Shown here: piece after piece, positions 1 through 7,820 of the stretch
Numbering within the stretch: the first letter of the stretch is position 1
How the letters are laid out: the number at the start of each line of letters is the position of its first letter
Assembly: GCA_003455595.1 (NCBI GenBank)
Contig: DMQT01000289.1
Location: forward strand, 1 to 10,595
Length of the DNA stretch: 10,595 nt
Reading direction: 5' to 3'
Source: Betaproteobacteria bacterium
GTDB taxonomy: Bacteria; Pseudomonadota; Gammaproteobacteria; Burkholderiales; Sulfuriferulaceae
Position numbers and translations under genes: made by a program
Notes under the pieces: generated by a model
Seen by the model: only the letters and a program-made list of their open reading frames with translations
The model's database searches: none
What the model was told of the DNA's origin: nothing

Positions 1-746
1 CCCAATAACAGCACGGCGTCAGCAGGAAGATGCTCGGGCGGGCGTTCGAGTAGGGCAAAGGCAGCGGCTTCGCCAATCGAAATGCCGTCGCGCGCGGCAT
101 CAAACGGACGGCACGGCTGCGCGGAAACCAGGCCCAGCGAGTTGAAACCGTACAGCGTGGTCAGGCACAGGGAATCGACGCCGCCGACGACGGCTGCATC
201 AATCAGACCGGCTGCCAGCATGCGGCGCGCGGAGCTGAATACCTTGGCGCTGGATGAACACGCCGAGGACACGGCGACTGCCGGGCCGCTCAGACCGAAA
301 TACTGACGCGTGAAATCGGCGACGGAAAAAGTGTTGTGGGTGGTGCCGTAAATGAAATCGGCAGGCAGCGCACCGGTGTCGGCATCGCGTCGCCGATACG
401 CCAGCTCGGTTTGCAGTATGCCCGCCGTGCTGGTGCCGATGAATACGCCCACCCGTGTCGGGCCATATTTCTCGACCGCGGCTCGCACCGATGCTGCGAA
501 GCCGTCCTGTTCCAGTCCGAGTTGCGCCAGACGGTTGTTACGACAGTCGAACGCGGCCAGTCGCGCGGGCAGTTGAACCGCATCGACGCCCGCTACTTCG
601 CCGATACTGGTCGCTAGTTCGACTGTATCGAATGCGCAAGGCAGCAGCCCGCCACGGCGCTGGCGCAACGCATCCAGCGTCTGATCCAGGCCCAGACCGA
701 TCGCGCTGGTTGCGGTAAAACGGGACAGATAAAGCGCTTTCAACAT
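1..746 (-). CDS. Beta-ketoacyl-ACP synthase (KS), APE-type, 3' end cut by window edge
   Basis: The reading frame starts at the ATG at 746-744 and stays open to the window edge, giving 248 complete codons of a protein that is normally about 390-420 residues. It condenses malonyl-ACP with a growing acyl/polyenoyl chain. The thiolase-fold N-terminal half is clear: a GVFIGTSTAG segment near residues 100-109 and the nucleophilic cysteine Cys163 in AVSSACSSSAK, followed by the GGVDSLC and RPFDAARDG segments (about 188-194 and 213-221) typical of FabB/FabF-type enzymes. The two catalytic histidines would lie beyond the edge, so activity cannot be judged. It follows the PAP2 gene by 48 nt without a clear Shine-Dalgarno. 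Its place after the exporter recalls apeO of the E. coli APE cluster, but chain-length factor and second KS paralogues exist in such clusters; the intact active-site Cys argues against a chain-length factor. Confidence 0.93.
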   Translation of the reverse strand, partial: MLKALYLSRFTATSAIGLGLDQTLDALRQRRGGLLPCAFDTVELATSIGEVAGVDAVQLPARLAAFDCRNNRLAQLGLEQDGFAASVRAAVEKYGPTRVGVFIGTSTAGILQTELAYRRRDADTGALPADFIYGTTHNTFSVADFTRQYFGLSGPAVAVSSACSSSAKVFSSARRMLAAGLIDAAVVGGVDSLCLTTLYGFNSLGLVSAQPCRPFDAARDGISIGEAAAFALLERPPEHLPADAVLLL

Positions 747-794
747 GCAGTCAACTCATTGGCAAAGGCGGATTTTAACAAAATTCGGTGCAGC

Positions 795-1487
795 TTACGT
801 TGCAAGCAGCACGGCGGTCTGGCTGCGCCCATTTTGCCGCAACGACAAATAGGCAACCATTCCGCCGAGCAGCAGCCCTGCCAGCACGTCTACCACCACG
901 TGCTGGCGTGTCGCCACGGTGGAATAAGCAATGCCAGTGCACCATGCCCAGTTCAGAGCGAGCAGCCAGCGCGGTGCAGTAAAACGCGACAAGGTGAAGT
1001 GCAGCCATATGGCTGAAAACACCGCCGTGGCGACGTGCAGCGACGGACAGGCGTTGCCCGCTGCGTCCAGGCTTTTGAGGTAATCGACACCGGGGTAGAG
1101 TGCCCAGTCAATGTCTGCCACCGGTACCGCCGTTGGCCAGAAATAGAAAATCAGCAAGCCGATCGTACAAGTCGCTGTCATGCCGCCGCCATAGATAAAC
1201 AATTCGCGCCGCGTGGCAAGCAGGGCAGGCGGCAAAGACACGAATACCCAGAGCGAGATATACAACGGCATGGCCATTGGCTGAAACGGCACCAGACGAT
1301 CCAGCCAGGTAATCGGCATGATGGTAATTGTATGGACCGGGTATTTGAGCAGATAGAAATAAGCACCGAAAAACACCGCAATGAACAGCGGCGTGCCGAT
1401 TGCCTTGAGCCACATGTGGCGGGTAAACGCTGCTGCTATCTGCCGATACCAGGCTGTGCCGGGTTTAATCATGCTGGACTTGATCAT
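795..1487 (-). CDS. PAP2-family integral membrane phosphatase
   Basis: A 230-residue protein with about five to six hydrophobic helices (for example 30-47, 74-92, 102-118, 153-166, 174-189, 198-214). It carries PAP2 superfamily signatures: CPSLHVA at 147-153, with His151 as the presumed acid/base, and TRQHVVVDVLAG at 193-204, with Arg194, His196 and Asp200 as the phosphate-binding and nucleophile set. The classic first motif (KxxxxxxRP) is not obvious; the CPSLHVA form resembles the inositolphosphorylceramide-synthase-like PAP2 subgroup. Family members remove or transfer phosphate groups on lipids at the outer face of the inner membrane. The ATG overlaps the deacetylase stop (ATGA), so the two are translationally coupled. 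The substrate is unknown; from context it may dephosphorylate or transfer a phospho-head-group of the polyene lipid, or act on an undecaprenyl-phosphate carrier. Confidence 0.88.
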   Translation of the reverse strand: MIKSSMIKPGTAWYRQIAAAFTRHMWLKAIGTPLFIAVFFGAYFYLLKYPVHTITIMPITWLDRLVPFQPMAMPLYISLWVFVSLPPALLATRRELFIYGGGMTATCTIGLLIFYFWPTAVPVADIDWALYPGVDYLKSLDAAGNACPSLHVATAVFSAIWLHFTLSRFTAPRWLLALNWAWCTGIAYSTVATRQHVVVDVLAGLLLGGMVAYLSLRQNGRSQTAVLLAT

Positions 1488-2287
1488 GCCAGCGCCTGAC
1501 GCAGCGTTACACAGCGCAAACCGGCTGCGGCAGCGGCATCCAGCAGGTCGGGCAGCACTTCAAGAATGACCGGCACACCCGCCGTCGTATGCGCAGCATG
1601 GCCATCGTGCAGCAGAATGATTGCACCCGGTTGCAGACCGGCCAAGAGCGTCGTTTTGACCTGTGCTGCATCGCGCACGCGGGTATCGAATCCGCGTACC
1701 GACCAGCTCGCCAGGCGCAGCCCCAGACGTGTCAGTACCGGATCGAGAAAGGGATTGCGCAAGCCGGCCGGGGCGCGGAAAAACAGCGGGCGCTGGCCGG
1801 TGATGCCGCTCAGTGTAGTTTGCGCAGCCTGTATTTCACGCGTAAAACCGGCCACACCGAGCAGGGAAAAGTGATGCCGGTGATGCTGGCTATGATTCTC
1901 GATGCTGTGGCCACGTCGTACGATGTCACGACACAGCTCGGGATAATGTGCGGCGCGCTCGCCGATACAGAAAAAAGTAGCCTGAATCTGATAGCGATCA
2001 AGCAGGTCCAGCACCAGCGGGGTGACCACTGGGTCCGGGCCGTCGTCGATGGTCAGCGCGATTTCCTGGCGCGTGGTGGCGGCGGGCGGCAGGTGCGTCC
2101 AGTTGGCACCCAGCCAGTTGCTGCGCGGCCACAAGCCCGCCAGCGTGAGTAGCAGGTGATTGGCAATCAGTGCCACCACTACCCAGCGCCAGTGTGCCGG
2201 TGCCACAATCAGCGCCAGTAACGCGATACCGTGCAGCAACAACGTTGCGCGCACCAGCAAAGTAGGATGCCAGCGCACTTCAGACAT
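1484..2287 (-). CDS. Membrane-anchored NodB-type polysaccharide deacetylase
   Basis: I chose the ATG at 2287-2285 (267 residues); it overlaps the exporter gene by 8 nt. A further-upstream in-frame start at 2302 would be TTG. Two hydrophobic helices (about 11-30 and 33-52) precede a complete NodB-homology domain, putting the catalytic domain probably in the periplasm. Visible motifs are TIDDGPD (Asp81 base, Asp82 metal), NHSQHH (His132 and His136 metal ligands), FFRAPAG (Arg171), ASWSVRGFD (Trp195) and ILLHDGH (His227). Family enzymes hydrolyse N- or O-acetyl groups from amino sugars. All key residues are present, so it is likely active. Set between exporter and PAP2 gene of an aryl-polyene operon, a plausible substrate is an N-acetylhexosamine head group or lipid-linked sugar; that is inference. 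Confidence 0.92.
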   Translation of the reverse strand: MSEVRWHPTLLVRATLLLHGIALLALIVAPAHWRWVVVALIANHLLLTLAGLWPRSNWLGANWTHLPPAATTRQEIALTIDDGPDPVVTPLVLDLLDRYQIQATFFCIGERAAHYPELCRDIVRRGHSIENHSQHHRHHFSLLGVAGFTREIQAAQTTLSGITGQRPLFFRAPAGLRNPFLDPVLTRLGLRLASWSVRGFDTRVRDAAQVKTTLLAGLQPGAIILLHDGHAAHTTAGVPVILEVLPDLLDAAAAAGLRCVTLRQALA

Positions 2288-4619
2288 GGTCGGTGCGGGC
2301 AAAAATCGCCGCGTAGATGAGCGCCAGAATCACACCGGGGGCGACGGTGACGCCCATCGCCTGCAAAATCGACACGTTGGAAAATGCCAGCAGACCAAAA
2401 CCGGCCACCGTGGTCAGGTTGGCAAACAGCATCGACGCGAGGGTGCGCGGCGCAATCTGCGCATCGCCTTTGCGACGGTCAAAAAACAGCGCGTAATTCG
2501 AGCCCACCGCTACCACCAGCAGCAAGCCAATCAGGTGCAGAATCATCAACTGCTGACCGGATAGTGCCAAACCGGCAGTGACGGTGATCACCGCTGCCGC
2601 CAGCGGCACGATGATGCGCGCCACACGTCCAGGCGAGCGGAATACCACCAGCAGCAGGCCGATAATCGCCGCCAGCCCACCCAGCGACAGCAGGATGGCT
2701 TCATTCAGATAGCCGGAATAGAGCCGGTCGGATTCCGCTTTCATGTCCACAAACAGCGCGTTAGGCAGGAGCAGGGGTTCGAGTGCGGCACGGATGTGCG
2801 CCGCGTTAATCGCAACGCCCGGCTGCGCGGTAAGCGGCAGCAATGCGCTCCAGTGATGGTGTTGCTGTATCAGCAGCGCGTCGACCGCCATTGCCATTGA
2901 GGTGTTGTTCAGGTCCTTGATTTGTAGCAACGGCTGCACACGCGCAGCCGCCACGTCGGCGAGGAACGGCCCGAACAGGGTCGCTTTTACCGGTAAGCCG
3001 TGTACTGCCTGCGCCAGATTGGCTTGCAATGTCGCGGCGTCGGGCAGGCTCGCCTGACGTGCGCGCTGACTGGCAAGGCTGGGCAGATAACGGCTCGGGC
3101 TCTCGAACCCGGCCAGCTCGCCCTGATCCACCTGCGCCTGCAACACCGTCGAAACCTGTTCGCTGTCCCGCAGCACCGCCTCTTGCGTTGCGCCGGAAAC
3201 CACCATCAGATAACGCACATCGGGTGCGCCGCTATCGGCACGCAGCCGCGCATCGAGCGCCAGATCGGCCTGCGACACCGGGCTGAGCGCCGAAATTTTA
3301 TCATTCCATATACTGTCGCGGTGCTGGAACAAGACCAGCAGCGCCAGCAGTAACACGGCAATGGCCGGCCAGCGCAGCATGGCCGCGCGTTGCACCAGGC
3401 GCGACAAGCCGCGGCCAATCGCCGAGACATCATGAATACGGAAATGGCGCGGCAACAAATGCGGCAATACATAGCGGGTAACGGTGGCGGCGGTAATCAG
3501 CCCGGCGATGGAATACAGGCCGAGCTGTGCGAGCCCAGGAAAGCCCGACAATAGCAGCGAGGCAAATCCGGCAATCGAGGTCAGCACACCCAGGCGGATG
3601 GTCGGCCAGAAGCGCTTGATCCAGTGTTGCTTGTCGCCTGCATTTTGCTCGGATTGCACAAAAAGATAGATGGAGTAATCGACAGCCTCGCCGATCAGCG
3701 CGGTGCCGAAGCCCAGCGTTATCCCATGCACCGTGCCAAAGCCCAGGCTGACCGCCGCGATACCAGCCAGCGCACCGCTGACGACGGGCAGGAAGCCCAA
3801 TAACAGCGCGGTAAAAGAGCGGTAAACCAGCAGCAACAGCGTGGCAATCAGCGCCACACTGATAATCGATAGACGCGAAACCTGCGATTTGATGGTATTG
3901 CGCGATTGCACCGAAAATACCCCCGGACCGGTCATTTCCAGTCTGGCAGTCGGGTGCTGGCCGGCGGCGGCCTTGAACGCCTGTTGAATGGCGAGCATGG
4001 CGCGTTGCTGGGCGTCGGTATCTGCACCCGAGGCGCGGGTCTGGATCAACATCAGCGCGCGCACACCGTCGCGGGACGCCCAGGCACCGTCAATCTGTGC
4101 CGGTTGCGTGCCGCTATTGAGCTGGTTTACCAACTGCGCCATTTCGCCGGTAGGGTCACGCGGCAGCAAGGACTTGACCAGTAGACCGGCCGGCGAGGCA
4201 AGCAGGTCGATGCTGTCACCCAAGGCGGCGTGCAGTCCCGTCACGCTGAAATGCGCTGGGGTTACGGCTGGGCTCAGCAGATAGCGGTGATTGAATAGAT
4301 AGGCACGGTCACGTTCGGCGTTGACGGGTTCACCATTGTTGACGCTGACAAAGGCCGGGTCGAGGCGCAGGCGCTGGGCGACTTGTTTGGACAGATTGGC
4401 GCGGGTGGGCGCATCGGCACCTTCAATGCCAACCAGGATCAGGCGCGATGCCAGGCCGTCGCGTATCTGTTCCAGCAACAGCTGCTGCGCTGGCGTCGGG
4501 CTGCGCGGCAAGAACGCCGACAGGTCGGTGGTAAACTGGCTGCGGCTGATGACCACCCCGCACGCCAGGATAAAAGCCAGCCAGAGGGCAATGGCAACGC
4601 GGCCCGGCATGATCTTCAT
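2280..4619 (-). CDS. MMPL/RND-superfamily exporter of the polyene lipid (ApeM-like)
   Basis: A 779-residue polytopic protein of the COG4258 'predicted exporter' type. The layout is the duplicated RND plan: a first helix at about 7-25, a large periplasmic loop (26-245), five to six helices from about 248 to 431 including the motif GEAVDYSIYLF with Asp314 in the proton-relay position, a second periplasmic loop, and a second helix bundle in the last about 150 residues. The equivalent site in the second half reads VGSNYALFF with Asn708 rather than Asp. The start ATG overlaps the LolA-like stop (ATGA). In APE and xanthomonadin clusters such exporters sit beside a LolA-like carrier and are thought to move the pigment lipid from the inner membrane toward the outer membrane. 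The family call is firm; the cargo is inferred from neighbours. Confidence 0.93.
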   Translation of the reverse strand: MKIMPGRVAIALWLAFILACGVVISRSQFTTDLSAFLPRSPTPAQQLLLEQIRDGLASRLILVGIEGADAPTRANLSKQVAQRLRLDPAFVSVNNGEPVNAERDRAYLFNHRYLLSPAVTPAHFSVTGLHAALGDSIDLLASPAGLLVKSLLPRDPTGEMAQLVNQLNSGTQPAQIDGAWASRDGVRALMLIQTRASGADTDAQQRAMLAIQQAFKAAAGQHPTARLEMTGPGVFSVQSRNTIKSQVSRLSIISVALIATLLLLVYRSFTALLLGFLPVVSGALAGIAAVSLGFGTVHGITLGFGTALIGEAVDYSIYLFVQSEQNAGDKQHWIKRFWPTIRLGVLTSIAGFASLLLSGFPGLAQLGLYSIAGLITAATVTRYVLPHLLPRHFRIHDVSAIGRGLSRLVQRAAMLRWPAIAVLLLALLVLFQHRDSIWNDKISALSPVSQADLALDARLRADSGAPDVRYLMVVSGATQEAVLRDSEQVSTVLQAQVDQGELAGFESPSRYLPSLASQRARQASLPDAATLQANLAQAVHGLPVKATLFGPFLADVAAARVQPLLQIKDLNNTSMAMAVDALLIQQHHHWSALLPLTAQPGVAINAAHIRAALEPLLLPNALFVDMKAESDRLYSGYLNEAILLSLGGLAAIIGLLLVVFRSPGRVARIIVPLAAAVITVTAGLALSGQQLMILHLIGLLLVVAVGSNYALFFDRRKGDAQIAPRTLASMLFANLTTVAGFGLLAFSNVSILQAMGVTVAPGVILALIYAAIFARTDHV

Positions 4620-5218
4620 GGCGTTGCCAGTTTTTCGATGCGCATCTGCGAACTGTCGCCATCGGTCTGGCTGATGTCGATGCTGCGCACTTCATCGCGC
4701 ACGCCGCTGATGCGGATGCGCGCTACAACCTGCTTCATTTTGGCGTTGATCGGCACCAGTTGTAGCGTCCAGGCTGATGCGCTGCCTTCCAGGCTGAGCT
4801 GGTAAGTACGTTCGAGCGCCTTGCGATCACCCGCCAGGGTGCCACGAATGCTGTCGATGAACGCCGCCAGCTCGGGATAATCCTGCAACTGGAGGCGGTA
4901 TTTCTGGCGGCCCCGTTCAATTACCAGGTTGTCGCCTTCAACCAGCATGGTTTCAGGCTTGGGTTTGACGGTGCGCTTCTCCAGTCGATCCGGCGCGGTG
5001 TAAAACAATTCGCCAGAGGATTCAACCGGTTGATCGAGCATGGCAATGGATTTTTTTTCCACGAAACTGGCATGCCCGGCGCGGGTCTGCGCCAGACCGC
5101 GCATGAGCTGATCGATATCCCAGTCGGCGGCATGGCCGAGCGTGGGTAATCCACCCGCCAACGTCAAGCCGAATGCGATTAACCAGGGACGAAAAAAACG
5201 ACGTAGGGTTGTTTTCAT
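4616..5218 (-). CDS. LolA-like periplasmic outer-membrane lipid/lipoprotein carrier
   Basis: A 200-residue protein with a clear signal peptide: basic n-region (KTTLRR), hydrophobic core about 12-25, and a probable cleavage after GHA at residue 30. The mature part has the LolA-like pattern of a half-barrel: a 'FVEKKSIAMLDQPVESSGEL' strand pair, FYTAPDRLEK, and a long beta-rich C-terminal half. In APE clusters a protein of this type (E. coli ApeL) accompanies the MMPL exporter and is presumed to ferry the hydrophobic product across the periplasm. The housekeeping LolA gene normally lies near ftsK or rarA, so this is a dedicated paralogue. Start and stop both overlap their neighbours by ATGA. 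The mRNA before the start is CCTCCTCCTC, with no Shine-Dalgarno, so translation probably depends on coupling to the acyltransferase gene. Confidence 0.9.
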   Translation of the reverse strand: MKTTLRRFFRPWLIAFGLTLAGGLPTLGHAADWDIDQLMRGLAQTRAGHASFVEKKSIAMLDQPVESSGELFYTAPDRLEKRTVKPKPETMLVEGDNLVIERGRQKYRLQLQDYPELAAFIDSIRGTLAGDRKALERTYQLSLEGSASAWTLQLVPINAKMKQVVARIRISGVRDEVRSIDISQTDGDSSQMRIEKLATP

Positions 5219-6156
5219 GAGGAGGAGGCCGCGGCCGCCATGGGTGGCTGCCAGAAATCAAAAAAGTTAAACCAGTTATAGGGCGTTGCACGGCAATGCT
5301 GGTCAAGCAGCGCAGCATAGCGCCTGACGGCTGCTTCGACGGCCGCCCCGCGCTGGCCGGTGGGAATATTGGAAAAATCGGCCAATGGCTCAAAATGAAT
5401 GCGATAGCGGTTGCCACCCAGATACACCCCGGCCATGAATATCACGCGGCGGCGCAGCAGGGCAGCCATGCGGAACGGGCCTACCGGCAGGTAGGCCAGG
5501 CTGCCCAGCACGTTCACCGGCAGCATGAGGTCTTCACCCAGCGTCCGGTCAGCAAGCATGCCCACTACCGCCCCCTCATCCAGACGTTCGCGTACTTTCA
5601 ACATGGAATCAATTCGCCCGAGGCCGATGATATCGGTGACCGCTGCCGGATTGATGGCCGCCAGCATGGCGTTGATCTTCATCGCATTGTCTTCGTGCAT
5701 GACCATGGTCACGCGCAACTCAGGCGATTGCCGGCCTATGGCACGGATCACTTCAAAGCTGCCAAGATGCGCCCCCATCAGAAATACTCCGGCACCGGTG
5801 TCGATTACCTCGTGAATAGCTGCGCGCCCCTGAATCTCGATCTCGAACAAGTCAAACCGCTGGTTCAGCAGATAGATACGGTCATGAATGGTGGCGGCAA
5901 AGCTGAAAAAATGCCGATACACGTCGCGCCACGTGGCGCGACGACCCAGCGCGCGCTGCAAGTAACTGCGAGAAGCGCGGCGGCTGGACGGTGCAAACAG
6001 CAAAAAATACCCTGCAATCAGGTGCAATACGACGCGTCCGGCCGAGCGACCAAGGTGCAGCGAGATCCAGGTCATGATACGCAGCATCAGCATATTGCTG
6101 CGCTCCGGTGTCTTTGTCCAGGCAGTGTGCGGCGCGTTGGAAGGCGGCGATGTCAT
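5215..6156 (-). CDS. LpxL/HtrB-like lysophospholipid acyltransferase (ApeJ acyltransferase-like)
   Basis: A 313-residue member of the bacterial lipid A acyltransferase (LpxL/LpxM) family. An N-terminal hydrophobic stretch (about 42-56) anchors it to the inner membrane. The catalytic HX4E motif is present as His130-LGSF-Glu135 in GAHLGSFE, followed by VVGMLADRTLGED (about 197-209) and the C-terminal YNWFNFFDFW (293-302), both typical of the family. The expected role is to transfer an acyl or polyenoyl group from ACP onto a lipid or glycolipid acceptor. In E. coli the corresponding ApeJ is, as I know it, a glycosyltransferase-acyltransferase fusion; here the acyltransferase stands alone and no glycosyltransferase domain is seen in the window. 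ATGA overlap with the dehydratase upstream supports the chosen start; Met22 is a less likely alternative. Confidence 0.9.
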   Translation of the reverse strand: MTSPPSNAPHTAWTKTPERSNMLMLRIMTWISLHLGRSAGRVVLHLIAGYFLLFAPSSRRASRSYLQRALGRRATWRDVYRHFFSFAATIHDRIYLLNQRFDLFEIEIQGRAAIHEVIDTGAGVFLMGAHLGSFEVIRAIGRQSPELRVTMVMHEDNAMKINAMLAAINPAAVTDIIGLGRIDSMLKVRERLDEGAVVGMLADRTLGEDLMLPVNVLGSLAYLPVGPFRMAALLRRRVIFMAGVYLGGNRYRIHFEPLADFSNIPTGQRGAAVEAAVRRYAALLDQHCRATPYNWFNFFDFWQPPMAAAASSS

Positions 6157-6455
6157 GATGCGTCAGGCAAGAACACACTGCCGCTGGCAATTTTGCGCGT
6201 GTCGGCCAGAATATCGAAGCGTATCGAGCCATTGGGCATCGCTTCATGCACCACGCTGACCGCAACACCCGGCGTGACCGGGTGCAGAAATTTAACGCTG
6301 TTCAACAGGCATCCGCGCAGCGACAGGCCGCGCGCCGCCGCAATCGCATGCAGGGCTTCATCCAGCAGAACCACACCCGGCACAATCGGGGTGCCCGGAA
6401 AATGACCGGCAAAGGCGGGATGGTCGACCGCCACCGGCAACAGGATAGGGTGCAT
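6153..6455 (-). CDS. Short FabA/FabZ-like hotdog 3-hydroxyacyl-ACP dehydratase (ApeI-like)
   Basis: A 100-residue single-hotdog protein. The dehydratase active site is in the first third: HPAFAGHFPGTPIVPGVVLL, with catalytic His18 and, 14 residues later, Asp32. FabZ normally has Glu there and FabA has Asp, so this is FabA-like at that site although the protein is shorter than either (FabZ about 150, FabA about 170 residues). ApeI of E. coli is a dehydratase of this short kind that removes water from 3-hydroxyacyl-ACP to build the conjugated polyene. The gene follows the ligase by a TAATG overlap and is itself coupled to the acyltransferase by ATGA. A short dehydratase may pair with a second subunit (ApeP-like); none is visible here. 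Confidence 0.88.
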   Translation of the reverse strand: MHPILLPVAVDHPAFAGHFPGTPIVPGVVLLDEALHAIAAARGLSLRGCLLNSVKFLHPVTPGVAVSVVHEAMPNGSIRFDILADTRKIASGSVFLPDAS

Positions 6456-7810
6456 TAAACGGACTCGCTCCCCAGTTGTTCATGGATCAGATTTTTTAGC
6501 GCGGCGCGTGGCAGCTTGCCGGTGCCGTTGCGCGGCAAGGCGTCAACGAATAGCAGGGGCCGTGGCAGGAATACCGGGTCGATGCGTTCACGTAATGCGC
6601 GCATGAGGGTCTGGGCAGTGAGCGTGGGTGCCACCACGCACGCAGCCAGACGCATTATGTGGTCATGCGCCGCATCATCGGGCATATAAAAGGCGCCATC
6701 CAGCACGCCCGCAATGGCGTTCAGCTGGTGGTTCAAATTGGCCAGCGAACTGCGCTTGCCGGCAATATTGATCAAGTCTGCGCTACGGCCATGCAGCAAA
6801 AAATGGTCGGGCTCGGTAAATTCAATCACGTCATTCAAAACGATGGGCGTACTGACATGTCCACCCCAGGCGGTGACGTGATCATCCTGTTGCGTGAGTT
6901 TGATCTGGCTGAACAAATGCCAGGTTTGCGTGTGCGTCGAGCGCCGCGTTGCGATCATGCCGGTTTCAGTGCTGCCGTAGATTTCCAGCAACGGGGCATT
7001 GAATCGGGCTTCAATCGCCTGTGCCAATTTGGGCGACAGCGGCGCAGTGGCCGAGAGTATCAGCGCAACCTCTGGCAAGGCCAGTTCGGCATCCAGCAAC
7101 AGACGCAGATGTACCGGCGTGGATACTAGCACGCGTGGCGCAGGTACCGCCTCCAGCGCAGCAACGATGTCAGCCGGATAAAACGGCTGCGCGCCACACA
7201 GCGTCTGGCCGCCTTGCAGCGCCAGTAACACGGTGGATTCCAGCCCATACATGTGTTGCGGCGGTACGGTACCGACGACACTGTGGGGTGCCGCGTGAGC
7301 AGTCAGGCCCAGCCGTTCGACTTCAGCCTGGACACTCTGCACCAGCGTACCCCAGTGCTTTTGATGCGGTAGCGGGGTGCCGGTCGAACCCGATGTGAAC
7401 ACAATCGCAATCAGCTGTGCGCTGTCAATCAGGGGGATAGCAACGTCAACTTGCGGCGTATCAGGCGACACCGGATACGCCAATTGGGGCAGGGCGATGC
7501 TGCAGTTCGGCGTGTCGTGCAGGCAAAACACGTCTGGGGCAAACACCTGCACCTGTCGCACCATTTCCGGCGTGTGCGTGGACGGCAGCAGACTGATTTT
7601 CTGGCTGACGATGGCTGCTGCCAGGCCGACGGAAAAGCGGTAACGATCCGTGCACATATTGAGCAAATGTTGCCGCGGCGGAAAGCGGCTTGCCAGATGG
7701 TGCACATCGGATAAAAACCGGCTGAGGGATATTGCTTCGCCCTGATACCAGGCAACGATCTGTTCGATCTGTTCGGGTCGGGTGTGCGCGACGAGCGGTA
7801 GGCGCTTCAT
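6455..7810 (-). CDS. AMP-dependent acyl/aryl-ACP ligase (ApeH-like)
   Basis: I take the ATG at 7810-7808 (451 residues, 10 nt after the preceding stop) rather than an in-frame ATG at 7864 that would run 44 nt into the previous gene. It is an ANL-superfamily adenylating enzyme. Motifs in order: P-loop-like FTSGSTGTP (138-146), a PPQHMYGLE segment (183-191), YGSTETG (278-284), the hinge region LLHGRSADLI (339-348) and the C-terminal catalytic lysine Lys432 in NGTGKLPR. At 451 residues it is shorter than typical CoA ligases (about 500-550). In APE clusters this enzyme activates the aromatic starter, such as 4-hydroxybenzoate or a hydroxycinnamate, and loads it on the ACP. Starter specificity cannot be read from the sequence by eye. 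Confidence 0.92.
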   Translation of the reverse strand: MKRLPLVAHTRPEQIEQIVAWYQGEAISLSRFLSDVHHLASRFPPRQHLLNMCTDRYRFSVGLAAAIVSQKISLLPSTHTPEMVRQVQVFAPDVFCLHDTPNCSIALPQLAYPVSPDTPQVDVAIPLIDSAQLIAIVFTSGSTGTPLPHQKHWGTLVQSVQAEVERLGLTAHAAPHSVVGTVPPQHMYGLESTVLLALQGGQTLCGAQPFYPADIVAALEAVPAPRVLVSTPVHLRLLLDAELALPEVALILSATAPLSPKLAQAIEARFNAPLLEIYGSTETGMIATRRSTHTQTWHLFSQIKLTQQDDHVTAWGGHVSTPIVLNDVIEFTEPDHFLLHGRSADLINIAGKRSSLANLNHQLNAIAGVLDGAFYMPDDAAHDHIMRLAACVVAPTLTAQTLMRALRERIDPVFLPRPLLFVDALPRNGTGKLPRAALKNLIHEQLGSESV

Positions 7811-7820
7811 GGCATCCAAA

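Noticed and set aside
290..718. Several overlapping open frames on both strands in the first 750 bases
   Set aside because: They are shadows of the ketosynthase gene, whose minus-strand frame with the active-site Cys motif runs through the window edge.
5296..6405. Long plus-strand open frame of 369 codons
   Set aside because: It lies opposite the acyltransferase and dehydratase genes, has Gln/His/Arg-rich shadow composition and no recognisable domain; the minus-strand genes have full motifs.
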